Shown piece after piece: positions 26,617 through 34,655 of a stretch of DNA of 64,000 nucleotides. Numbering within the stretch: position 1 is the stretch's first letter; each line of letters begins with the position of its first letter. The position numbers and the translations under genes are program-made. Origin of the DNA: an uncultured Gemmiger sp. Its GTDB lineage: Bacteria; Bacillota; Clostridia; Oscillospirales; Ruminococcaceae. Location of the stretch: NCBI GenBank assembly GCA_944388175.1, contig CALXHR010000005.1:56369-120368 (forward strand), given 5' to 3'. Below the pieces are notes generated by a model that was given only the letters and a program-made list of their open reading frames with translations, did no database searches and was not told the origin of the DNA.

Positions 26617-27603
26617 TCAGGTCGATTCCCGCCGCACAAACGCCCCGGGGACCATGGTGGTGGGGGCCAGCGAAGCTTTGCCGCTGAGCTTGCGGCGCAG
26701 CTGGGCCACCACGGCGGCCGCCATGCCGTCCACATCGATGCGGTAGCTGGTCAGCTGCGGGCGGCTGATGGTGGAAAAGCGGTAATCGTCGTAGCCTGTG
26801 ACCGCGATGTCCTGCGGAATGCGGTAGCCCTCGCGGTGCAGCCGCTCAACCAAATTAAAGGCAACTTCGTCACAGTTGCACACAAAGGCTTCGGGCATCT
26901 CTTTGGGCAGTGTAAAGGGGGTCCAGTAGCCGTCTGGGCCGCGGTCCTCCAGCCGCCAGTCGGGCCGCGGTTCAATGCCGGCTGTCAGCAGCGCGCGGCA
27001 GTAGCCCAGGTAGCGGTCCATGATCGAACTGGTCGCTGTGATGCTGCCCACAAACCCGATGCGCCGCCGCCCGGTCTGCAAAAGGTGCTCGGTCATCTGG
27101 TAGCCGCCGCTGACATTATCGCTCAGCACGCTGTCGCCGGCGATGGTGTCGTCGTAAAAATCCAGGAACATATACGGCAGGCTGTACTGCAAAGCCGTGC
27201 TCAGGTAGCGGCGGCGCAACTCGCCCATGAAAATCAGCGCATCCACCTTGCGGCCGGTCAGCAGCGTGGGCATGGCGCAGGCGTTTTCGGCTTCCGGCAT
27301 CACGATCTCCAGCATGCAGTTGTAGCCCACCGCGCCGCAGCGGTTGACCACCGCGCGGTAAAGGCTGGAATAAAACGCGCTGTCGTCAAAGTGGCGGTCC
27401 GCCACCAGAATGCCGATGGTCGCGCTGCGCGCGGCCGCGTCCGCCTTGGCGGGCAGGGCGTAGCCCATCTCGCGCGCGGTATCCAAAATGCGTGCGCGCA
27501 TCTCCTCGCTGACGCCCTCCTTGCCGGAAAGCCCCTTGCTGACCGAAACAATGCTGATGCCCAGCTTGGCGGCGATATCCGCCATTCGCACACGTTTTGC
27601 CAT
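26617..27603 (-). CDS. LacI-family repressor (mannan locus)
   Basis: A 328-residue LacI/GalR regulator. The helix-turn-helix is at the N-terminus (VRMADIAAKLGISIVSVSKG), followed by a hinge and a periplasmic-binding-like effector domain from about residue 60. It lies directly upstream of the mannan importer gene and is divergent from the CE2-GH1 pair, so it probably controls both; the inducer is likely a manno-oligosaccharide. The ATG at 27603 has GAGGTGG upstream. The 12-mer palindrome just downstream of its own -10 box suggests autoregulation. Confidence 0.88.
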   Translation of the reverse strand: MAKRVRMADIAAKLGISIVSVSKGLSGKEGVSEEMRARILDTAREMGYALPAKADAAARSATIGILVADRHFDDSAFYSSLYRAVVNRCGAVGYNCMLEIVMPEAENACAMPTLLTGRKVDALIFMGELRRRYLSTALQYSLPYMFLDFYDDTIAGDSVLSDNVSGGYQMTEHLLQTGRRRIGFVGSITATSSIMDRYLGYCRALLTAGIEPRPDWRLEDRGPDGYWTPFTLPKEMPEAFVCNCDEVAFNLVERLHREGYRIPQDIAVTGYDDYRFSTISRPQLTSYRIDVDGMAAAVVAQLRRKLSGKASLAPTTMVPGAFVRREST

Positions 27604-27643
27604 ATGCCACCTCGTTTGCAGCGGCTGCGCGGCCGCTGTTGTC

Positions 27644-27655
27644 ATTTACTTAAAT
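27644..27655. promoter_or_regulatory. Candidate operator, best copy (lacI autoregulation)
   Basis: ATTTACTTAAAT, that is ATTTAAGTAAAT on the minus strand: ATTTA and TAAAT arms around a 2-base centre. It lies right after the lacI -10 box, near the expected transcription start. Confidence 0.5.
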
Positions 27656-27657
27656 AC

Positions 27658-27686
27658 AGTATAGTAGCCGTGCAGCGGCTCGTCAA
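27658..27686 (-). promoter_or_regulatory. Promoter of the mannan lacI gene
   Basis: Minus strand: TTGACG (27686-27681), 17-bp spacer, TATACT (27663-27658), about 55 bp upstream of the lacI ATG. Confidence 0.75.
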
Positions 27687-27767
27687 TATTGAACTAAATT
27701 ATTTATGTATTTTGCCTAATTTTGTGCAACCCTCTTGCAACAAGCTGTCAGGTGTGGTACCCTTGCC

Positions 27768-27802
27768 TTGTTAGGTAACAATTAACCATAAATTAAGTAA
27801 AT
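27768..27802 (+). promoter_or_regulatory. Two candidate operators upstream of the CE2 gene
   Basis: TTGTTAGGTAACAA (27768-27781) is a perfect inverted repeat with 6-bp arms around GG. AATTAAGTAAAT (27791-27802) differs at one position from the lacI operator candidate. A weak promoter TTGCCT, 18 bp, CATAAA overlaps both. The CE2 ribosome binding site follows directly. Confidence 0.45.
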
Positions 27803-27818
27803 GAAGGAGGTCCCCTGG

Positions 27819-28937
27819 ATGCGCATCCCTCTTCCCCACTTGCCCGCCGTGCGGCCGCTGGGCCGCTGCACGGTTACGGACGGCGCGCTCAACCTGTTTT
27901 ACACCGCCGCCGGGTTTGTGTGCCGGTTCACCGGCAGCGAGCTGCACCTGCACCTGAACGCCGGCTTTACCCTGTATGAACCCTGGTTGAGCGTCGAGCT
28001 CAACGGCGCGTGGATCGCCCGGTTCCCGGTGGCGGCGGGCGAAAGCGAAATCTGCCTGTTCCGCGGCATGACGCCCGGCGTGCCCAAAACGGTGCGGGTA
28101 CTCAAAGACGTGCAGGCCATGCACGACGACCCCGGGCACTTTGTGCAGGTAACCGGCCTGTCCGCGCCGGACGGTGAGTTTTTGCCGCTGCCGGAACCTG
28201 CGTACCGGCTGGAATTTGTGGGCGACAGCATCACCAGCGGCGAGGGCGCGCTGGGCGCACAATGCGAGGAGGACTGGGTCAGCCCGTTTTTCAGCGCCGA
28301 GAACCACTATGCCCGCCTGACGGCCGACGCGCTGGGGGCGGACTGGCGCATCGTCAGCCAAAGCGGCTGGGGGCTTTTGTCCAGCTGGGAAAACGACCCG
28401 CACCGCCGCGTGCTGGACTTTTACGACACCGTCTGCGGCCTGGCGGCCGGGGCGCACAACGAAGCCCTGGGCGCGCAGCAGCCCTACGATTTTGCCGCCT
28501 GGCCGGCCGACGCCGTGATCCTCAACCTCGGCACCAACGACGACGGCGCGATGAACAACCCGCCCTGGGTCGACCCGGTCACCGGCGAGGCGTTCGCCCA
28601 GCGCCCCACGCCTGAACACCTGGCGGAACTGGAACAATCGGCTGTGGACGCCCTGAAAAACATCCGCCGCCGCAACCCCGGCGCGCTGCTGGTGTGGGCG
28701 TACGGCATGCTGGGCGAAGGCCGCATGGGCGCGGTGCTGCGCGCCGCCGTGGCCCGCTATACGGCCGAAACCGGCGACGCGCGCGCCTTTTACCTGGCCT
28801 TGCCCGCCGCCACACCCCAGACGCTGGGCGCGCGCCAGCACCCCGGCGCGGCCTGCCACCGCCAGGCCGCCGACGTGCTGACGGCCTTTTTGCAAGAGAA
28901 GTTGGCGGCGCGCAGCAAACCCGAACACCATTCATAA
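27819..28937 (+). CDS. Carbohydrate acetylesterase, CE2-like
   Basis: A 372-residue protein with an N-terminal jelly-roll region (residues 1-125) and a C-terminal SGNH hydrolase domain: FVGDSITSGEG holds the nucleophile serine, LGTNDDG is block III, and a His near residue 350 (ARQHPGAACH) completes the set. This two-domain plan is that of CE2. There is no signal peptide. CE2 esterases of gut mannan loci remove 3-O, 4-O and 6-O acetyl groups and complement CE17. The ATG at 27819 follows AAGGAGG by 8 bp. It is divergent from lacI and co-transcribed with the GH1 gene. Confidence 0.82.
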   Translation: MRIPLPHLPAVRPLGRCTVTDGALNLFYTAAGFVCRFTGSELHLHLNAGFTLYEPWLSVELNGAWIARFPVAAGESEICLFRGMTPGVPKTVRVLKDVQAMHDDPGHFVQVTGLSAPDGEFLPLPEPAYRLEFVGDSITSGEGALGAQCEEDWVSPFFSAENHYARLTADALGADWRIVSQSGWGLLSSWENDPHRRVLDFYDTVCGLAAGAHNEALGAQQPYDFAAWPADAVILNLGTNDDGAMNNPPWVDPVTGEAFAQRPTPEHLAELEQSAVDALKNIRRRNPGALLVWAYGMLGEGRMGAVLRAAVARYTAETGDARAFYLALPAATPQTLGARQHPGAACHRQAADVLTAFLQEKLAARSKPEHHS

Positions 28938-28950
28938 AAGAGGTTTCATC

Positions 28951-30318
28951 ATGGCACAGTTTCCGCAGGGTTTTCTCTGGGGCGCGGCGTCCGCGTCCTA
29001 CCAGGTGGAGGGCGGCGCGCGTGAAGGCGGGCGCGGCGCAAGCATCTGGGACACCTTTTCCCACACGCCGGGGCGCACCGCCCGCGGCGAGACCGGCGAC
29101 GTCGCCTGCGACAGCTACCACCGCTGGCCCGAGGACGTGCAGCTGCTGGCCGACATGCACCTGAAAGCCTACCGTTTCAGCATCGCGTGGCCCCGCGTGG
29201 CCCCCACCGGCGGCACCGACTGGAACGCCGAGGGCCTGGCCTACTATGACAAGCTGGTAGACGGCCTGCTGGCCAAGGGCATTGAGCCGTGCGTGACCCT
29301 CTACCACTGGGACCTGCCCCAGGCGCTGGAGGACAAGGGCGGCTGGCAGAACATCGACACCGCCAAGGCCTTTGCGCAGTACGCCGCCAAGCTGGGCGAG
29401 CATTTCAAAGGCCGGGTGCACCGGTGGTTCACCATCAACGAGATTGCCTGCATTGTGGGCCTGGGCTATGGCAGCGGCGTACACGCGCCGGGGCTGCAGC
29501 TCTCGCTGGAAGGGCAGTTTGCCTGCTGGCAGAACGTGCTGTATGCCCACTGTCTGGCGGCGCAGGCCCTGCGCGCCGCCGATGCCGAAAACCGCATCGG
29601 GTTTGCTTCCACCGGCCGCATCTGTTACCCGCTGACCGAAAGCGAAGCGGACATTGCGGCCGCGCGCCGCGCCACCTTTGCCAGCCCGGACGACGACTGG
29701 TCCTTCACCCACCAGATGGCGCTGGACCCCCTGTGCCTTGGGCATTGGCCGCAGCAGGATGTCGGCCCGCGGCTGGCCGCCGCCATCGCGCGGGTACCGG
29801 CCGAGATCACAAACGCGCTGCCGTTGGGCCGGCTGGATTTCATCGGCCTGAACATCTACAACGGCGCGCCGGTGCGCATGGGCAGCGCCGGCCCCGAATA
29901 TGTCGAGCGCCCTGCCGGCTACCCGCGCACCGCCATCGGCTGGCCGGTCGAGCCCAAGAGCCTGGACTGGGGGCCGTATTTCATCGGCGCGCGCTACGGC
30001 CTGCCGATGTACATCACCGAGAACGGCCTTTCCTGCAACGACTGGGTCAGCCTGGACGGCCAGGTCCACGACGCCGACCGCATCGACTTTACCGCCCGGT
30101 ATCTGCTGGCCCTGTCGGACGGCATCGCCCGCGGGGCGGACGTGCGCGGGTACTTCCACTGGTCGCTGCTTGACAACTACGAGTGGCACAGCGGCTATAT
30201 CGAGCGGTTCGGCCTGGTCTACACCGACTACGCCACCTGTGACCGCACCCCCAAGGACAGCGCCCGCTGGTATGCCCGCGTTGCCGAGACAAACGGCGCC
30301 GTGCTGCCGCACCGGTAA
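28951..30318 (+). CDS. Beta-glucosidase/beta-glycosidase, GH1
   Basis: A 455-residue GH1 TIM-barrel enzyme, normal length. The family start FPQGFLWGAASASYQVEG is intact. The acid/base is Glu164 in FTINEI, where most members have NEP, and the nucleophile is Glu357 in YITENG. It lacks the phosphate-binding features of 6-phospho enzymes that I would expect, which fits ABC uptake. In a glucomannan context it could release non-reducing-end glucose from gluco-manno-oligosaccharides. It follows the CE2 gene by 13 bp with AAGAGG before the ATG, and ends at a strong terminator. Confidence 0.88.
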   Translation: MAQFPQGFLWGAASASYQVEGGAREGGRGASIWDTFSHTPGRTARGETGDVACDSYHRWPEDVQLLADMHLKAYRFSIAWPRVAPTGGTDWNAEGLAYYDKLVDGLLAKGIEPCVTLYHWDLPQALEDKGGWQNIDTAKAFAQYAAKLGEHFKGRVHRWFTINEIACIVGLGYGSGVHAPGLQLSLEGQFACWQNVLYAHCLAAQALRAADAENRIGFASTGRICYPLTESEADIAAARRATFASPDDDWSFTHQMALDPLCLGHWPQQDVGPRLAAAIARVPAEITNALPLGRLDFIGLNIYNGAPVRMGSAGPEYVERPAGYPRTAIGWPVEPKSLDWGPYFIGARYGLPMYITENGLSCNDWVSLDGQVHDADRIDFTARYLLALSDGIARGADVRGYFHWSLLDNYEWHSGYIERFGLVYTDYATCDRTPKDSARWYARVAETNGAVLPHR

Positions 30319-30395
30319 GCGCCGGGGCGCCCGTTTGGCTGGCCCGCGCTTTTGCACCGGTTCGCCCCTCTCGCAGCATCCCGCAAAATTCCATA

Positions 30396-30440
30396 CAAAC
30401 AGGGCAGCACCCATTTTTGGGTGCTGCCCTGTTTGTTTTC
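30396..30440. terminator. Terminator between GH1 and fructokinase genes
   Basis: An 18-bp perfect stem (30396-30413 with 30418-30435), four-T loop, then TTTTC on the plus strand. Convergent genes make it bidirectional. Confidence 0.85.
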
Positions 30441-30520
30441 CGGGAGGTGAAGCCCCGGCCAACGTATGGCTGGCAATGGTTTTGGGTGCAACCCGGGGCG
30501 CGGCCTGCTGCCCCGCAGGT

Positions 30521-31471
30521 TTACACAATCGCCCGCACGGCGTTTTCTTCCGGCACGCTGGTGATGCCGCCGTGCGTCTGGGTCGAAAGGCTGGCCGCAC
30601 AGCAGGCAAACCGGGTGACGGCGCGCAGCTCTTCAGCCGTCAGGTCGGCGGGCGCTTTGCCCAAGCGCAGGAACTGGCTCATCGCGCTGCCGCCGAAGAT
30701 ATCGCCCGCGCCGGTCGTGTCCACCACATGGATGCCCGCCGGGCTTTCCACCGTGGCGCTGCCGCGGCCGTTGGCGACAAAGCAGCCCTTGGGGCCAAGC
30801 GTCGCGTAGACCAGCTGCACGCCGTACCCGGCCAGCAGCTTTTGGGCGCCCGCTTCGGGGCCGATGCCCCACAAAAAGTCGATCTCCTCGTCGCTGATCT
30901 TGACGATGTCGGCCTGGCGCAGGCCCCACTCGATCTGGGCTTTGGCGTCGGCTTCGCTGGCCCACAGCGGTTTGCGCAGGTTGGGGTCAAAGCTGATGAG
31001 CTTGCCTTTTTCTTTCGCATAGGCCACGGCCTGCTGCGTGGCCGTGCGGGCGGGTTCATTGGTCAGGCTCAGCGTGCCGAAGTGGAATACGCCGGCTTCG
31101 TCGATGAGGGTCCGGTCCACCTCGTCGGCGCGCAGGCAGGTGTCGGCGCCGGGCTTGCGGGCAAAGCTGAACTCCCGGTTGCCGGTGGCGTCCAGCGTCA
31201 CAAAGGCCAGCGTCGTGAACACGGCCGGGTCGGCCACGATGCCGCGCGTTTCGATGCCTTTTTCGGCCACCGTGCGCACCAGCAGCTGGCCGAAACTGTC
31301 CGCCCCGACCTTGCCGATCAGGGCCGTTTCGCAGCCGTAAGCCTGCAGCGCGGCCAGGAAATTGCCCGGCGCACCGCCCGGCTGGGCTTTCAGCGTGGGG
31401 TAACCCGCGGCATCGGTGGAAACGGGCGCAAAGTCGATGAGCAGTTCGCCCAAAGCAACAACATCCAACAT
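30521..31471 (-). CDS. Fructokinase, PfkB/ribokinase family
   Basis: A 316-residue sugar kinase of the PfkB family. The N-terminus MLDVVALGELLIDF, the PGGAPGNFLAAL substrate-binding segment and DTTGAGDIFGGS (catalytic Asp and anion hole near residue 250) are all present. The pattern fits fructokinase. It would phosphorylate fructose released by GH32. It is the third gene of the minus-strand lacI-DUF624 unit; GGAGGTTTACGCC precedes the ATG at 31471, and an upstream in-frame start has no such site. Confidence 0.88.
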   Translation of the reverse strand: MLDVVALGELLIDFAPVSTDAAGYPTLKAQPGGAPGNFLAALQAYGCETALIGKVGADSFGQLLVRTVAEKGIETRGIVADPAVFTTLAFVTLDATGNREFSFARKPGADTCLRADEVDRTLIDEAGVFHFGTLSLTNEPARTATQQAVAYAKEKGKLISFDPNLRKPLWASEADAKAQIEWGLRQADIVKISDEEIDFLWGIGPEAGAQKLLAGYGVQLVYATLGPKGCFVANGRGSATVESPAGIHVVDTTGAGDIFGGSAMSQFLRLGKAPADLTAEELRAVTRFACCAASLSTQTHGGITSVPEENAVRAIV

Positions 31472-31527
31472 GGCGTAAACCTCCAAACATAGAATCTGTG
31501 ACAGGGTCGCGGGCGGCGGGGAACGGT

Positions 31528-32322
31528 TCAGTCCCGCCGCACCGGCTGGTCGGGGAACTGTGCGGCGATCTGTTCCTCGAGGTGGAACGCTTCCTCCCAG
31601 TCGTCGTACAGCACAAACAGCGCCGCGTAGGGGATGAACCAGACAGCCGCCACCGGCAACAGCAGCAGCGTCCAGGGCGCAAACAGCACCATCAGCAGCC
31701 AGGCCACCAGCTGCAGGCCGGCCGCGCCCAGCACCGGCAGGCTGTATTTCAGCGTGAAGAGCAGCGCGTTGCGCAGCCGCACGCTGTTTTTTTGTTCAAA
31801 CAGCACCAGCTGCGGCCAGTACAACACCTGCAGGGCAAAAAACAGCAGCCAGCTGAACAGGTAGACGCAGATGGTGCCCAGCGACGGCCACACCGCCGCC
31901 CAGCCAAACAGCATCATGCCGGCAAAGGCCCCGGCGGCCAAAAACAGGCCGGTCAGCGCACCGGGGGCCAGCGCGCCGCGCCAGTTCTGGCGCAGCGCCC
32001 GCGCGTAGTTGTGCCGCCAGCTGCCGGGGGCGTCGCGCAGCGCGCGCAGCACGGTGTCATACAGCGCGGCGGTAAACGGCCCGGCAACGGCCCCGCCCAA
32101 CAGCCCCGCCGGCAGCAGCACCAACACGCTGCTGCTCAAAATGGCGTAAGCCACGCCGGCGGCAAATGGCGCAAAGCCTGCCAGCGTGCACAGGCCGGTG
32201 AGCAAAAAGCGCTTCCAGTTGCGGCCCAGCACGTCCTGGTAGCGGTCGATGCCGGTCAGGCGGCCGCGGGCGTCGCGCTGCGGCTCGCCGCCGCCAAACG
32301 GGCGGAACAGATTGAACGCCAT
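31528..32322 (-). CDS. DUF624 (YesL-like) membrane protein, fructan locus
   Basis: A 264-residue membrane protein starting MAFNLFRPFGGGEPQ, with five to six hydrophobic segments and the DUF624 pattern in which a GP-containing turn (VAGPFTAALYD) follows the second helix. It lies 3 bp after the lacI gene and upstream of fructokinase. As in the mannan locus, a DUF624 gene accompanies a binding-protein importer, which hints at a transport-related role that is not established. Confidence 0.8.
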   Translation of the reverse strand: MAFNLFRPFGGGEPQRDARGRLTGIDRYQDVLGRNWKRFLLTGLCTLAGFAPFAAGVAYAILSSSVLVLLPAGLLGGAVAGPFTAALYDTVLRALRDAPGSWRHNYARALRQNWRGALAPGALTGLFLAAGAFAGMMLFGWAAVWPSLGTICVYLFSWLLFFALQVLYWPQLVLFEQKNSVRLRNALLFTLKYSLPVLGAAGLQLVAWLLMVLFAPWTLLLLPVAAVWFIPYAALFVLYDDWEEAFHLEEQIAAQFPDQPVRRD

Positions 32323-32325
32323 GGC

Positions 32326-33333
32326 TTATCCCTCCGTGTGCGGGGCGCTGTCGCGCGTCGTGCCGCCGGGCTGGTAGCGCACCGGCAGGCAGATCAGCGG
32401 CGGCAGGCCGGTGAAGTCGTTCGAGAGCACCATGTTCACCGCCGTCTCGGCAATATCCGCCACCGGCTGCACGATGGTGGAACAGATGTAATCCTGGTCG
32501 CCGAACATCCGGATGCCGTCAAAGCCGATGACCTGTACATCCTCCGGCACGCGCAGGCCCAGCCGCCGCAGCAGGCCGGTAACCTGCCAGGCCAGCAGGT
32601 CGTTGCCGCAGAACAGCCCGTCCAGCGGCTGGTCGCTCTCGAGGATGTTGCGCTTGAGGAACACCTCGAACGCCGACATCGGCGAACCGTCCGGCAGGTT
32701 GCAGACCTCAAAGGGCAGCCCCAGCTCCATGCAGCCGCTGACGAAGCCGTCCTTGCGCTTGCTGGGCTCGTTGACCAGCGACGAGCCGATGCGCAGGCAG
32801 GCCAGGCGGGTGCAGCCCAGTTCGGCCAGCTTCTGCGCGGCCAGGCGGCCGCCGCCGAAGTTGTCCGAGGCGATGCAGGGCACGTCGACGCTGAAAAAGC
32901 GGTCGATGGTCACAAACGGGATGCCGGCGGGGATCTCGAGGTCGGGCGTGTAGGTCAGCGCGATGATGCCGTCGGCCTGGTTGCGCCGCACCATGCGGAT
33001 GAACTCCTGCTCGCGGTCGGCGTCGCGCCCGGTAAAGCAGAGCATCATTTTATAGCCGCGCTTTTCCAGCGCCAGGTTGACGTACTGGGTCAGCAGCGCA
33101 AAAAACGGGGTGGTGGTGTCGGGGATGATAAGCGCAATAAACCCGCTGCGGTTGCTTTTGAGCGCCTTGGCGCTGGGGTTGACCTGGTAGTCCAGCTTTT
33201 TGACGGCGGCCTCCACCCTCAGGCGGTACGCTTCCCCCACCGGCTGGCCGTTGATGACCTTGGACACCGTGCCCAGGGCCACGCCGGCCTCGCGGGCGAC
33301 ATCGCTCATGGTGGCGGCCTGTTTGCTGCGCAT
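32326..33333 (-). CDS. LacI-family repressor (fructan locus)
   Basis: A 335-residue LacI/GalR regulator. The helix-turn-helix ATMSDVAREAGVALGTVSKV is near the N-terminus and the effector-binding domain starts near residue 60. It faces the permease-binding protein-GH32 genes and leads DUF624 and fructokinase, so it probably represses both sides and responds to a fructan-derived sugar. The ATG at 33333 has AAAGGAGG 7 bp upstream; the much longer ORF continuing upstream crosses the promoter region and is not real. Confidence 0.88.
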   Translation of the reverse strand: MRSKQAATMSDVAREAGVALGTVSKVINGQPVGEAYRLRVEAAVKKLDYQVNPSAKALKSNRSGFIALIIPDTTTPFFALLTQYVNLALEKRGYKMMLCFTGRDADREQEFIRMVRRNQADGIIALTYTPDLEIPAGIPFVTIDRFFSVDVPCIASDNFGGGRLAAQKLAELGCTRLACLRIGSSLVNEPSKRKDGFVSGCMELGLPFEVCNLPDGSPMSAFEVFLKRNILESDQPLDGLFCGNDLLAWQVTGLLRRLGLRVPEDVQVIGFDGIRMFGDQDYICSTIVQPVADIAETAVNMVLSNDFTGLPPLICLPVRYQPGGTTRDSAPHTEG

Positions 33334-33387
33334 AAAGGAACCTCCTTTACAGTGATCGGGCGGGCAGCCCGCCAAGTCTCTGAAGGT

Positions 33388-33416
33388 ATTGTAGCACGGC
33401 GCGCGTGAAATGTAAA
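33388..33416 (-). promoter_or_regulatory. Promoter of the fructan lacI operon
   Basis: Minus strand: TTTACA (33416-33411), 17-bp spacer, TACAAT (33393-33388). The palindrome TTTCATGAAA (33421-33430) lies just upstream of the -35 box. Confidence 0.75.
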
Positions 33417-33434
33417 TAGATTTCATGAAAATAT

Positions 33435-33451
33435 TTTCGTGATTCACGAAA
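33435..33451. promoter_or_regulatory. Candidate LacI operator, perfect 17-bp palindrome
   Basis: TTTCGTGATTCACGAAA: 8-bp arms around a central T, in the shared 355-bp region between the divergent fructan units. Confidence 0.6.
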
Positions 33452-33565
33452 CGAACACGCGGCGCGCCGCGGCGTTCTCTTTGGCAAAACTGCCAAATCT
33501 GGCGAGCCCGGTTTGTACAACCCGCCAAAAACGCGCCAACAGGCCGGTTTTTTATGAAATTTCTA

Positions 33566-33624
33566 TTGACGCGGGGGCTGCGACGTGGTATTTTGATTTC
33601 ACAGAAAGCGTGAAACGATTCACG
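33566..33624 (+). promoter_or_regulatory. Promoter and operator of the fructan transport operon
   Basis: TTGACG (33566-33571), 17-bp spacer, TATTTT (33589-33594). CGTGAAACGATTCACG (33609-33624), a LacI-type operator with TGAAA-CG-type centre, begins near +8 and shares the CGTGA/TCACG arms with the palindrome at 33435-33451. Confidence 0.7.
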
Positions 33625-33688
33625 ATCAACCCCGAACCGTTCCCGCACCGTCCGCATCCACTGCTGCAACCAAGAAGGAGGAGATCGC

Positions 33689-34642
33689 ATGAGCAACGCC
33701 CCGGCGGCCGCCAAGGCAAAACCGGGCAAAACCCCGGCCCCTGCGCACCGCAAGCCGCTGAAACTGCGGCTGAAAGAAAACTGGCAGCTGTATCTTTTGC
33801 TGCTGATCCCGGTCGTCATCACCATCGTGTACAAGTACGGCCCCATGTACGGCATCCAGATCGCGTTCCGCGACTTCAAAGCCAGCCGCGGCATCTGGGG
33901 CAGCGAATGGGTCGGGTTTGAGTGGTTTGAGCGGTTTTTCTCCTCGCCCAACTGCGGCCGCATGATCGTGAACACCGTGCTCATCAGCCTGTACAGTCTG
34001 CTGTGGAGCTTCCCGGTGCCCATCATCCTGGCGCTGGCCTTAAACCAGCTGCGTTTCCACAAACTAAAGCGCGTCGTGCAGACGGTGCTGTACGCGCCGC
34101 ACTTCATCTCGACGATGATCATCTGCGGTATGCTGCGCATCTTCTTAAGCCCGTCCGGCGGCCTGCTCAACCTGCTGCTGGGCACCAGCATCGACTTCAT
34201 CAACCAGAGTTCGCTGTTCCGCACCATCTACATCGCCTCCGGCATCTGGCAGGAAGCCGGCTGGGGCACCATCATCTACCTGGCCACGCTCTCGAGCGTC
34301 GACACCGCGCTGTATGAAGCCGCCAAAGTCGACGGCGCGTCGGTGTTCCAGCGCATTCTGCACATCGACCTGCCGGCCCTGGTGCCGATGGCCGTGCTGC
34401 AGCTGATCTTGAGCGCGTCCAACCTGATGAACGTCGGCTTTGAAAAGATCTACCTGCTGCAGACCGACCTCAACAAGCCCGTCAGCGATACCATCGCCGT
34501 CTATGTGTACGAACAAGGTATTTTGGGGGCAGAGTACAGCTACTCGACCGCCATCGGGCTGTTCAACACAGCGGTCAACATCGTGCTATTGATTATTGTT
34601 AGCCGCATCGCCAAAAAGGCCAGCGACGTACAGTTTGTGTAA
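33689..34642 (+). CDS. ABC permease, LplB type (fructan locus)
   Basis: A 317-residue permease of the LplB/YtcP subgroup, with a basic 30-residue N-terminal tail, six helices and the EAA loop YEAAKVDGASVFQRIL near residue 208. GGAGG precedes the ATG. It pairs with the YtcP-type permease 13 bp downstream. This subgroup serves longer oligosaccharides in many gut Firmicutes; fructo-oligosaccharides are inferred from the GH32 gene. Confidence 0.86.
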   Translation: MSNAPAAAKAKPGKTPAPAHRKPLKLRLKENWQLYLLLLIPVVITIVYKYGPMYGIQIAFRDFKASRGIWGSEWVGFEWFERFFSSPNCGRMIVNTVLISLYSLLWSFPVPIILALALNQLRFHKLKRVVQTVLYAPHFISTMIICGMLRIFLSPSGGLLNLLLGTSIDFINQSSLFRTIYIASGIWQEAGWGTIIYLATLSSVDTALYEAAKVDGASVFQRILHIDLPALVPMAVLQLILSASNLMNVGFEKIYLLQTDLNKPVSDTIAVYVYEQGILGAEYSYSTAIGLFNTAVNIVLLIIVSRIAKKASDVQFV

Positions 34643-34655
34643 AGGGGGTAACGCA

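Noticed and set aside
28579-30609. Minus-strand open frame of 676 codons opposite the CE2 and GH1 genes
   Set aside because: Shadow of the GH1 coding sequence, which carries intact catalytic motifs on the plus strand.
33334-34227. Upstream extension of the fructan LacI frame to 34227
   Set aside because: It crosses the divergent promoter and antisense permease sequence; the helix-turn-helix and the ribosome binding site fix the start at 33333.
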